In this document: in pieces, positions 1 through 6,192 of the stretch
Layout: every line of letters starts with the position of its first letter
Numbering within the stretch: the first letter of the stretch is position 1
Assembly: GCA_964500015.1 (NCBI GenBank)
Contig: CAZCMN010000032.1
Coordinates: forward strand, 1-9,645
Length of the DNA: 9,645 nucleotides
From: JAPLYB01 sp964500015
Lineage (GTDB): Archaea; Nanobdellota; Nanobdellia; Pacearchaeales; UBA284
Direction: 5' to 3'
The notes under the pieces: generated by a model
What the model was told of the DNA's origin: nothing
Seen by the model: only the letters and a program-made list of their open reading frames with translations
Database searches by the model: none
Program-made: the position numbers and the translations under genes

Positions 1-5
1 CTAAT

Positions 6-69
6 GAAAAAAACCGTCTCTTAAAATTGGACAAAAAGTCATACGCCCGCACCGGTAGTCTAATTACCG
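6..69 (-). terminator. Probable terminator of the small lipoprotein gene
   Basis: On the minus strand, just after the lipoprotein stop codon, CGGTA (69-65) can pair with TACCG (57-53) around a 7-nt loop. T-tracts follow: T5 at 37-33 and T7 at 13-7. T-rich tracts after a stop are the usual archaeal termination signal. The hairpin is only 5 bp and may be incidental. The rest of the first 86 bases shows no gene. Confidence 0.35.
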
Positions 70-86
70 AACAGGGATTTGGACTT

Positions 87-571
87 TTAGGGCTTTATTG
101 GAACGATGCCAACAGTATCATCTACCAAGTATTCCGTATTCCCACCAGTTACTTTTTCCACAGTATACATAGCGGGTTGTTGTAAAGGATCTATTGGTTC
201 TCCGAACAATACAAGTCCAATATATGGGCCTTGAATAGAATCCCCTACTTTGGCTTTTGAAAAAGTTTGACTATTATAGACTCTTTGAATTTTTCCTTGG
301 TCTGAAGATGCGCCAATCAAAATATTTGCTACATCATCTGATGGACTAAAAAATCCACCGGTTTTAACTCTTTCACTTTTTAAGAATCTTACTTGATAAA
401 CGGTATTATCTATTGTGGTATCTATAGCTTGTCCAGCGGTTAATACATACCCCCTTTTGCTTTTATTTCATTGGCTGTAGCAGTTGGCTGTTTTCTGTTG
501 CACCCAAATATTCCCAATCCTACTAAGACACAGGTTCCTATCAATAAAATAGTATCTAATGTTCTTGACAT
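87..571 (-). CDS. Small secreted lipoprotein, interrupted by a one-base frameshift
   Basis: Read from ATG at 571, the first frame gives 43 residues: MSRTLDT, a hydrophobic stretch, and a lipobox-like GIFGC with Cys24, then a polar segment. It stops at TAA 442-440. A second frame (stop TAA 89-87) continues without a break from just after a run of five G (plus-strand C5 at 450-454), giving about 120 residues beginning YVLTAGQAID and ending GIVPIKP. Adding one base in the run restores a single protein of about 161 residues. The second half has no convincing start of its own; its first candidate is TTG at 320, inside the domain. The predicted mature protein is a lipid-anchored small beta-rich domain, alternating hydrophobic and polar with many Gly, Thr and Val. 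I do not recognise the family. A real indel, a sequencing or assembly error, or programmed frameshifting could explain the break; an error or decay is more likely, because no clean slippery heptamer is present. A TATA-like box at 601-608 fits a start at 571. Confidence 0.6.
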
Positions 572-598
572 TTTAACTTACAATTCATTAGAAGATAT

Positions 599-610
599 CC
601 TTTTTAAACT
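599..610 (-). promoter_or_regulatory. TATA-like box of the lipoprotein gene
   Basis: The minus strand reads AGTTTAAAAAGG here. The A/T core at 608-601 is centred about 33 bases before the ATG at 571, so an archaeal start 25-27 bases downstream would leave a leader of only about 7 bases. No Shine-Dalgarno sequence is evident, consistent with a near-leaderless message. Confidence 0.35.
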
Positions 611-700
611 TTTCTATAGTTGTCACTTGAGAATAATAAAAAACAAGACGCCCGCACCCGCGATTCGAGCTATAAATATTATTTTTTATAGAAAAAGAAA

Positions 701-797
701 AAAAAGAAAACGCTAAAAAACAGAAGTTTTTCGGCGCGCCGAAAACACTAGAAAATCTGAAATTTTCTGTGTGCCAAAATTTTACAATTTTGTGCAT
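701..797. repeat. Hairpin cluster A (related to cluster B beyond the Fic gene)
   Basis: Four consecutive inverted repeats. A1: AAAAAC 716-721 pairs with GTTTTT 726-731 (loop AGAA). A2: the perfect palindrome TTTTCGGCGCGCCGAAAA at 728-745. A3: ACAC 745-748, bulged T, AGAAAAT 750-756, loop, ATTTTCT 762-768, GTGT 769-772. A4: TGC 772-774, CAAAATT 775-781, loop TTAC, AATTTTG 786-792, bulged T, GCA 794-796. A 14-base lead-in AAAAAGAAAACGCT (701-714) recurs exactly at 2291-2304. A3 and A4 match B3 and B4 in architecture but have different stem sequences. A1 and A2 are an inverted 26/30 copy of 2370-2399. The function is unknown; the cluster resembles REP/BIME-type repeats or the body of a structured RNA. 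Confidence 0.7.
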
Positions 798-883
798 CTC
801 CTGATTTTCGTGCGAAGTCAAGGTTGAAGAAATTTCAATATTTAGCTCATTTGTATTAAAAATCAGTAAATCATTTATGAATA

Positions 884-897
884 GTGCTAAATAGCAC
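884..897. promoter_or_regulatory. Candidate operator palindrome upstream of the Fic gene
   Basis: GTGCTA-AA-TAGCAC is a perfect 6+6 dyad with a 2-base centre, sitting 44 bases before the TATA box at 941. A second small dyad, TAAAT-C-ATTTA, lies at 867-877. Their placement suits binding of a winged-helix regulator, possibly the Fic protein itself through its N-terminal region. That role is inference. Confidence 0.35.
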
Positions 898-940
898 CAT
901 TTATCGGTAAAAAACCTATAAATCGTACCAAATAGAAAGA

Positions 941-948
941 TTTATAAG
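941..948 (+). promoter_or_regulatory. TATA box of the Fic gene, leaderless start
   Basis: TTTATAAG is centred about 26 bases before the ATG at 970, preceded by a purine-rich AGAAAGA that could serve as a BRE. This spacing places transcription initiation at or within a base or two of the start codon, so the message is probably leaderless. A weaker alternative, CTATAAAT, lies at 916-923. An AAGGT directly before the ATG is too close to be a normal ribosome binding site. Confidence 0.55.
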
Positions 949-969
949 GGTCTGAGATGTACTAAGGTC

Positions 970-2211
970 ATGGTTACAAAATATGATATATTCGAATTGG
1001 TTTATAGATATAAACATCCAATAAAACCAATTGAAATCTTAAAGCTATTAAACAAAGATGAAAGAGAGTATGATAACATTCTTAGAATTTTAATTGAATT
1101 AGTTAATGAAAAACTTTTAGTAAAAACAGTTTATGGTTTTCAAGCAAGCAGGATAAATAAAGCAAAAATTCTTTATGATATAATTTATCATTGTTTGAGT
1201 AATGATTTAGATTATAATGGGCTTTTAGATAAAAACCTTGTAGAATTTATTAATCGGGCATTGCAAATAGGAGAGATTAATTCAAAAAACATAAAGTTAA
1301 ATCCCAGAACAATTAAAAAATATGTAGAAATTCTAAGTAAGAATGGTTTAATTTTAATAATTTCGGAAAAACCGCTTAGAGCAAAAATTCTTTATAACCT
1401 ATTATTGAATAATATCTTTGTTTATTTTGAATATAAAAAAGGTACTACCACAGAAGATAATCATAATTATTTTGTTAACATAGAAAAAGAATTAATTAAA
1501 TTTAGAAAATTAAAAAAGGGAAAAGAAGTAAAATACAAACAGATTTTAGAAGATTTTGAAATATCTTTTATTCATCATAGCCTTGCTTTAGAAGGCAATC
1601 CAATAACCTTGCCCCAAACTAGAAGAATTCTTAGGGATAAGATAATTCCCTCGAATTTAAGAAGTGAAGATGTGGATGAGGTAAAAAACTATCAGAAAGC
1701 ACTTAGTCAGATGTTGCTAGACAGCCAGAAGAAAAAACCGATTACAATTCAGACAATTCTTAATTATCATGCCCTAGCTATGCAACATAATTCAGAAATT
1801 GCTGGAAGAGTCAGGGAAATACCTGTTCACATCAAAGGTAATCCAGATTTTAGAATCACAAAGGCAGAAAAAATAGAAGATGAATTAAATAATCTATTAG
1901 AAGATTATAATAAATTTATCAAGAAAAGATCTAGTTTAAAAGAAGTTTTAAGTTTTGCAGTTTATTTTCATAATGAATTCCAGCATATTCACCCATTTGA
2001 AGATGGAAATAGCAGGACAACAAGGTTAATTACTTTCCATTTATTACAATTTAAAGACATTCCGATACTAGACATTCCTTTTGGATTGCTTGATGAATAT
2101 CTTAGTTACACCAAAGGTTCAAAAAAAAGAGATGATACTAGATTATATCAAAATCTTCAAAAAATAATTCTTTTCAACTTGAAAAAAATCAATGAAAAAT
2201 TGGCTTCTTAA
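970..2211 (+). CDS. Fic family protein with N-terminal winged-helix-like region (class II, self-inhibited)
   Basis: 413 residues. The Fic signature HPFEDGNSRTTR at 341-352 supplies the catalytic His341 and the anion-binding loop; Fic enzymes usually transfer AMP from ATP to a hydroxyl side chain of a target protein. The usual GNGR is GNSR here (Ser348). SLALEGN at 204-210 fits the (S/T)xxxE(G/N) inhibitory helix placed before the Fic core in class II enzymes, where the Glu (Glu208) blocks productive ATP binding. AGRVREIPVHI (278-288) is the probable flap region. Residues 1 to about 150 look like one or two winged helices (helix-rich, e.g. IEILKLLNK and NPRTIKKYVEILSKNGL), suggesting DNA binding or autoregulation. 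The gene stands alone, with no antitoxin-like partner, so inhibition is built in. The ATG at 970 agrees with the TATA spacing. The target is unknown. The family call is secure; the activity with Ser348 is not. Confidence 0.93.
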   Translation: MVTKYDIFELVYRYKHPIKPIEILKLLNKDEREYDNILRILIELVNEKLLVKTVYGFQASRINKAKILYDIIYHCLSNDLDYNGLLDKNLVEFINRALQIGEINSKNIKLNPRTIKKYVEILSKNGLILIISEKPLRAKILYNLLLNNIFVYFEYKKGTTTEDNHNYFVNIEKELIKFRKLKKGKEVKYKQILEDFEISFIHHSLALEGNPITLPQTRRILRDKIIPSNLRSEDVDEVKNYQKALSQMLLDSQKKKPITIQTILNYHALAMQHNSEIAGRVREIPVHIKGNPDFRITKAEKIEDELNNLLEDYNKFIKKRSSLKEVLSFAVYFHNEFQHIHPFEDGNSRTTRLITFHLLQFKDIPILDIPFGLLDEYLSYTKGSKKRDDTRLYQNLQKIILFNLKKINEKLAS

Positions 2212-2212
2212 A

Positions 2213-2219
2213 TTTTTTT
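2213..2219 (+). terminator. T-tract terminator after the Fic gene
   Basis: T7 begins two bases after the Fic stop codon (TAA 2209-2211), as expected for archaeal factor-independent termination. Hairpin cluster B begins about 16 bases further on and could add to termination or lie in the 3' end of the transcript. Confidence 0.45.
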
Positions 2220-2234
2220 CCGTCTCTTAAATTT

Positions 2235-2282
2235 GCTAAAAAATCTGAAGATTTTTGGCACACTCAAAACTATCTGTTTTGA
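2235..2282. repeat. Hairpin cluster B, unit 1 (B1 and B2)
   Basis: B1: GCT 2235-2237, bulged A, AAAAATCT 2239-2246, loop GA, AGATTTTT 2249-2256, then GGC 2257-2259; the outer bases pair with one G-T. B2: TCAAAAC 2264-2270, loop TATCT, GTTTTGA 2276-2282. They are joined by GGCACAC (2257-2263), the exact reverse complement of the GTGTGCC linker in the next unit. Read on the minus strand, the unit has the same layout as units A3/A4 and B3/B4. Confidence 0.65.
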
Positions 2283-2290
2283 CTGAAAAG

Positions 2291-2362
2291 AAAAAGAAAA
2301 CGCTCAAAACACTAAAAAATGAAATCATTTTTGGTGTGCCCAAGAATTTCATTCTTGAGCAT
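2291..2362. repeat. Hairpin cluster B, unit 2 (B3 and B4)
   Basis: It opens with AAAAAGAAAACGCT (2291-2304), identical to 701-714. B3: ACAC 2309-2312, T, bulged A, AAAAATGA 2315-2322, loop AA, TCATTTTT 2325-2332, G, GTGT 2334-2337. B4: TGC 2337-2339, 1x1 mismatch, CAAGAAT 2341-2347, loop TTC, ATTCTTG 2351-2357, mismatch, GCA 2359-2361. GCTCAA (2302-2307) can alternatively pair with TTGAGC (2355-2360), enclosing both hairpins. This is the direct-orientation counterpart of 742-797. Confidence 0.7.
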
Positions 2363-2369
2363 TAGAGAA

Positions 2370-2399
2370 TTTTGGGCGCCCATAAAAACTTCTGTTTTT
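2370..2399. repeat. Hairpin cluster B, unit 3 (B5 and B6), inverted copy of 716-745
   Basis: TTTT-GGGCGCCC-A(T)AAAA is a palindrome (2370-2387). It is followed by AAAAAC-TTCT-GTTTTT (2384-2399), whose last 16 bases equal the reverse complement of 716-731 exactly. Over 30 bases the two copies agree at 26 positions in inverted orientation. The GC-rich centre differs (CGGCGCGCCG against GGGCGCCC) but stays palindromic. Confidence 0.65.
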
Positions 2400-2449
2400 C
2401 TAGGGAAAATAAAAAAACATTTTTTTATTTTTTTGGGAGATTAATTAAG

Positions 2450-2500
2450 AATAATAAGAAAGAAAAAAAAGAAAAAAAGAAAAAAATAAAAAAATTTAGT
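2450..2500 (-). terminator. T-rich terminator of the 1188-residue surface protein gene
   Basis: On the minus strand, directly after the stop codon at 2507-2509, there is a long series of T-tracts interrupted by single C or A bases. This is a typical archaeal multi-T termination region. On the plus strand it reads as an A/G-rich tract. Confidence 0.55.
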
Positions 2501-2506
2501 TTGGAT

Positions 2507-5500
2507 TTACTTCTTGCTTTTTCCAGTAAGTCGTCTAGCTACCATTGTAACTACAACTGCTAATGCTACAATTAATACAAATAAGATTCCTCCAATAAAT
2601 GGACTTGCACCTATTGCAGATCCAGTAATTAGGTTGTTTCCACTATTTGCATTTTCATTGCCATTGCTTGATGAACTTCCTTCAGCAGTAGCTGGTGTGC
2701 ATGCTTGTTCTTCTTTAGGCTTGTCATTTGTTGTACCACATCCACTTTCGTCAACACAAGTCCTAAATTGTTTGTCAGTAATACAAATTCCCCAAGTGCT
2801 GCATCTCCAGTTTGTTTCACAAGATGGTGCAGTTGAACTGCTTCCACCTCCACTGTTATGTCCTCTGCTGTTTCCATCAGCAACTTCTGTACATCCACTT
2901 AATACACATAAATTACATGAAGCTTCACCTGTCCAGTGATATCCTGTTCCAGCAGGCCCATAAGTTTCCTCACAAGTCTGTGTTCCAGAAAAGTCACACT
3001 CTTCAGATTCTTGATTCTTCATTCCATCTCCACAAAATGGAGAAACTTCTCCCCCAAATGTGATGGAGTCTGAATTACATGTTATATCAAACCAGCTTAT
3101 TGCACCTATCATAGGTTCAGGTTCAGCTGGTTCACTCATACCTTCATAAGCTGCTCCAAATTTATAACCAATATAAGCACATCTTATATCGTGGCTATTA
3201 CATTCAAAGTTTTCTGGAACTGCAACTGTTAAAGTTACTGTTCTTTCAACTCCAATTTCTTCTGGAGAATTTCCTAAAGGTAAGAAAGGATCGCTTTGCC
3301 ATTCAAATAGATGTTTTATAAAATGGAAATAATCCTCTTGGTAGATGTTAAAGTAATTCTGGTTGTAGTCTAATGTTGGACTTAAGTCAATTACACCGCA
3401 AAGTTTTGTCATTAACATTCCTGTTGCATTTCCACCATGGCATAATTTCACATTGAAGACTGTGTTTCCACTTTCTCCTTTCATAACTGTGAAAGTACTT
3501 CCACCAGTGAAATAAACATCATATGTTAATTCAATCCATTTGTCTTCATAATCTTGGTTATCTACATTATCTAAAGCAGTTACTCTGACTATATAGTATT
3601 CTCCAAGTAAGTTCCAATGATTTAAGTTACATTTCCAATAACCTTGTTGTAAAGCCATTGTACATGTTCTTCCAGTAGAACTTCCATTTGCATAAAGTAG
3701 ATCTGCAGTTGCAGATTTAACTCCAGCTCCAGCATCAGTTATTCTTGCTTTTACTATGAAGATACTTGCTTCACATCCAAATTCATCTTCCCATGAATTT
3801 GGTTCAAGAATTTCTATTACTGGTGGAGTATTGTCCATATAATCATGTTCAATATTAACCATTTCTTCATTTCCTAGCCAATCAAGACTAAACCATTCTA
3901 AAGTAAATGGTCCATCTTCTAGCCAGTCAATTACAAAAGGTTCATGATATACTAACCACTCCCCATCATTAATTTTGTAGAAAATTCCTTGTTCAGTATT
4001 ACAATCCACTTCTTCATCTTCGCATGTTAATGTGTATAAAGTATGATTAGTAACATACCAATCTCCTTCAGAATAAGGGTATTTTGGATCTCCAACACTT
4101 TTTATTGTTATTGGAGCTTCAGTATCTACTTTATCTGTTTCATCTTGAGCTTCTTCTGTGTTTCCTAATAAGTCAACACATCTGTATTCAAGATTATATA
4201 CGCCATCTCCATCTAAAAGATTTAAAGTTGCAGTGTAAACCATCCATCCACTCCAGTTAGTCCAGCTTAATCCATCATAATATTGGTATTTATATTCAAT
4301 ATAATCCGGACCAATGCCGTCACCATCCATGCATGTGAATTCAATAGGGGTGTTATCTCTTACAAAATAATGTAAGAAACCTGTCCATCCTCTCCAACTC
4401 CAAGTATCATTTTTAAGTACACTTGGAATTCCGACTTCCTTGTATGTTGTTGGTGCTTCATAGTCAATGCTGTAAAGTTCATTTTCATCTGCAGTGTTTC
4501 CAGCTTTATCTTCAACACTAATATAAAGTTCACAAGTATCTACTCCGATAGTTGTACAATCCCCTGTTTCACCAACAGAAATTTCGATATTTTCAGTCCA
4601 ATTTCCATTACAGAAGCATTCAAAACTTCCTTCTCTAGAAAGTACGAAATCATCATAAATTCCATATTCGCAAATACAAAGGCCACTATCAGAATCTTCC
4701 ATGTAAACTTCTACATTAAAGTTATCCTTATACCAGTTAGGCATTGCATCTGGGGTATCTGCATTAAATTGAATACTTGGATCAACCATATCAACAAGAA
4801 CTTCTTCTGAAAATTCAGACCATTCTCCAATATTTTCAGCCATATCAACAGCTCTTGCTCTTATCTTGTAATAAGAACCATGAACTCCTGAATTGTACTG
4901 ATAATCATTTGTTGATGAAGTATCATCTAATACTTTAGAACCATCTTCGTAGACTTCTATTTCATAGTAGTCTATTCCAGAGCATTCTGGTTCATCTGTT
5001 GATGCTGTCCATGAAAAATCAAGGTATGCATCATTGTCATACAGATTTTCATCAGCTTCTTCACAAACATCATCCGTATGTGTTGGTTTTCCTGGCTGTG
5101 TTGGATCAATTCTATCAATACATAGCCAACAGCAGTCATCTTCTGGAACTTGTTCAACTGGAAGTTGTGGTTCTTCATTATGGAAAACATCTTTTGCTCT
5201 TCCACAAACCTTATAGACTGATCTTCCTCCCCAAAAATCATCTGGGTGAGTATACCATTCTACAATTTGTCCTAGATTTCCATGTTGGGCACTTGACCAA
5301 TATCCCCAACCTGTTCTAATATACCAAATATCTAACAAGTTAGACATATCATCAGCAGAAATACCATCACCAACAATATCATTATCTTCAAAATTTACAT
5401 ATGCATTGTAAGCTGTTCCATTCCAAGTACAGTTTCTTCTATCACTTCCATCATCTTTTGTGAAATAAGTAATATTTGTGTCAGGTTCTGTTTCATCTGC

Positions 5501-6073
5501 AGGAGTATAAACAACTCTAAATCGCACAAGATCATGTCTTGTATAGATATAAGGACCTTCAAGTCTTAAACTTTTTCCCCTAAATCTTACTTCTAAGTTA
5601 TTTACATCACTAGCAGAATTTATGTATGGTGCCAAGATGGTAAATGTTTCATCTGTGTTTGGATCTTTTAAGGCGAATAGATAATCGTGCCAGCTACTTG
5701 CATCATCTTCCCAAATTTGGATTTGTATAGTCTCCCATGCAGGGTAGTTCTCTCCATCTCTTTGGACCTCAAAAATCAATCTAACTTCATCAACATCTGC
5801 ATTTGTTGGGATGCTGTCAAAGTTAGACCATTCAATGTATGTCCAACCTTGCCAAGCTGGTGGCCATTTTCCCTTACTTTGATAACGTAAATCATCACTT
5901 GATGAAACTTTATTCAAATCAGTGGTATCCATGTTATATGTATAACCGCCTGTTGTATCAATTCCAGAATGTGGATGCAAATTTGTAGTAACACTTGGTA
6001 TTGCATTTGCACAACTTATTATCATCACTGCTATTACTATTGTAGCAAGGAATAAAATTCCTTTGCTTTTCAT
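2507..6073 (-). CDS. Large secreted surface protein with Ig/FN3-like modules and C-terminal membrane anchor
   Basis: 1188 residues. Residues 1-24 form a signal peptide (charged MKSKG, hydrophobic core, ANA before IPS). About 30-190 is a beta-rich, Trp-rich region of jelly-roll type. About 322-432 is fibronectin-III/Ig-like (DPTQPGKPTHTDD through WSEFSEEVLVD). About 432-850 holds several bacterial-Ig-like modules with recurring EAPTTYK, TEAPITIK and NTPPVIEI joints and DLLGN / DWLGN / DNVDN turns. About 1013-1061 is Cys-rich with CGDGMKNQESEECD, as in the DUF4215/Cys-rich repeat group. About 1085-1125 resembles a thrombospondin type 1 motif (WRCSTWGIC, RTCVDESGCGTTNDKP). A Ser/Gly/Asn-rich linker and ITGSA (1149-1153) precede a membrane helix (about 1158-1178) and a basic tail RRLTGKSKK. 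It is anchored in the membrane with almost the whole chain outside. Adhesion or cell-envelope structure is inferred; no enzyme motif is visible. ATG 6073 is the only canonical start before an in-frame stop. Confidence 0.9.
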   Translation of the reverse strand: MKSKGILFLATIVIAVMIISCANAIPSVTTNLHPHSGIDTTGGYTYNMDTTDLNKVSSSDDLRYQSKGKWPPAWQGWTYIEWSNFDSIPTNADVDEVRLIFEVQRDGENYPAWETIQIQIWEDDASSWHDYLFALKDPNTDETFTILAPYINSASDVNNLEVRFRGKSLRLEGPYIYTRHDLVRFRVVYTPADETEPDTNITYFTKDDGSDRRNCTWNGTAYNAYVNFEDNDIVGDGISADDMSNLLDIWYIRTGWGYWSSAQHGNLGQIVEWYTHPDDFWGGRSVYKVCGRAKDVFHNEEPQLPVEQVPEDDCCWLCIDRIDPTQPGKPTHTDDVCEEADENLYDNDAYLDFSWTASTDEPECSGIDYYEIEVYEDGSKVLDDTSSTNDYQYNSGVHGSYYKIRARAVDMAENIGEWSEFSEEVLVDMVDPSIQFNADTPDAMPNWYKDNFNVEVYMEDSDSGLCICEYGIYDDFVLSREGSFECFCNGNWTENIEISVGETGDCTTIGVDTCELYISVEDKAGNTADENELYSIDYEAPTTYKEVGIPSVLKNDTWSWRGWTGFLHYFVRDNTPIEFTCMDGDGIGPDYIEYKYQYYDGLSWTNWSGWMVYTATLNLLDGDGVYNLEYRCVDLLGNTEEAQDETDKVDTEAPITIKSVGDPKYPYSEGDWYVTNHTLYTLTCEDEEVDCNTEQGIFYKINDGEWLVYHEPFVIDWLEDGPFTLEWFSLDWLGNEEMVNIEHDYMDNTPPVIEILEPNSWEDEFGCEASIFIVKARITDAGAGVKSATADLLYANGSSTGRTCTMALQQGYWKCNLNHWNLLGEYYIVRVTALDNVDNQDYEDKWIELTYDVYFTGGSTFTVMKGESGNTVFNVKLCHGGNATGMLMTKLCGVIDLSPTLDYNQNYFNIYQEDYFHFIKHLFEWQSDPFLPLGNSPEEIGVERTVTLTVAVPENFECNSHDIRCAYIGYKFGAAYEGMSEPAEPEPMIGAISWFDITCNSDSITFGGEVSPFCGDGMKNQESEECDFSGTQTCEETYGPAGTGYHWTGEASCNLCVLSGCTEVADGNSRGHNSGGGSSSTAPSCETNWRCSTWGICITDKQFRTCVDESGCGTTNDKPKEEQACTPATAEGSSSSNGNENANSGNNLITGSAIGASPFIGGILFVLIVALAVVVTMVARRLTGKSKK

Positions 6074-6090
6074 TTTATCTATTTTTTAAA

Positions 6091-6100
6091 AACCTCCTTT
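6091..6100 (-). promoter_or_regulatory. Strong but distant Shine-Dalgarno sequence
   Basis: The minus strand reads AAAGGAGGTT. The GGAGG ends at 6093, leaving 19 bases before the ATG at 6073, well beyond the usual 5-10. No ATG, GTG or TTG lies at normal spacing. An in-frame TAA (6088-6086) excludes an upstream extension except from an ATA codon at 6082. The T5A6 spacer could fold and shorten the effective distance. Confidence 0.5.
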
Positions 6101-6104
6101 CAAT

Positions 6105-6178
6105 CGGGTGTTTAAGGCCCGTTAAAGATTTGCCTCTTAAATGTTAATGACCAATATTCAAAATTATTAGTCATTTAA
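6105..6178 (-). promoter_or_regulatory. Structured 5' leader of the surface protein gene
   Basis: Two dyads lie between the promoter and the ribosome binding site. One is AATGAC (6146-6151) with GTCATT (6170-6175), a 1x1 mismatch, then AATA/TATT and an 8-nt loop; two more pairs extend it past a bulge. The other is CGGG (6105-6108) with CCCG (6118-6121). Depending on which TATA box is used, the leader would be about 95-120 bases, unlike the leaderless neighbours. It matches no riboswitch I recognise. Confidence 0.35.
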
Positions 6179-6192
6179 ATGATTTGAGACTA

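Larger units (their letters stand above)
572..969. other. Divergent intergenic region between the lipoprotein and Fic genes
   Basis: This stretch of about 400 bases has no credible gene; the open frames crossing it run through A-tracts and hairpins. In order it holds the lipoprotein promoter (about 599-610), a GC-rich oligomer ACGCCCGCACC (648-658) that also occurs at 43-53, an A-rich tract (691-710, T-rich on the minus strand), a cluster of short hairpins (711-797), a 14-base palindrome (884-897), and two TATA-like boxes (916-923 and 941-948) leading into the Fic gene. Bases 798-880 hold only weak dyads. Confidence 0.6.

Noticed and set aside
44..70. tRNA-like look of GCCCGCACCGGTAGTC and of the related site at 648-670 (CGATTCGAG)
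   Set aside because: Neither site gives a complete acceptor, D, anticodon and T-arm set. The T-stem-like parts do not pair, so neither a tRNA nor a convincing attachment-site remnant can be claimed.
449..460. Programmed -1 frameshift signal at A-AAA-GGG-GGT in the lipoprotein
   Set aside because: The heptamer does not fit X XXY YYZ, because re-pairing GGG to AGG loses the first base, and no stimulatory structure is obvious. An indel or sequencing error is simpler.
471..716. Plus-strand open frame of 81 codons
   Set aside because: Antisense to the lipoprotein signal peptide, runs through its promoter and into an A-rich tract, with a low-complexity KKRKKRKR end. The opposite strand has the better coding evidence.
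588..821. Minus-strand open frame of 77 codons
   Set aside because: Its codons fall on hairpins A1-A4 and the T-tracts; the Phe/Ser-rich product reflects repeats, not a protein.
701..2400. CRISPR array or leader
   Set aside because: The repeats are hairpins of unequal spacing with no uniform repeat-spacer pattern and no cas genes in the window.
2372..2563. Plus-strand open frame of 63 codons
   Set aside because: Starts inside hairpin unit B5/B6, is mostly Lys/Phe from A/T tracts, and overlaps the 3' end of the surface protein gene.
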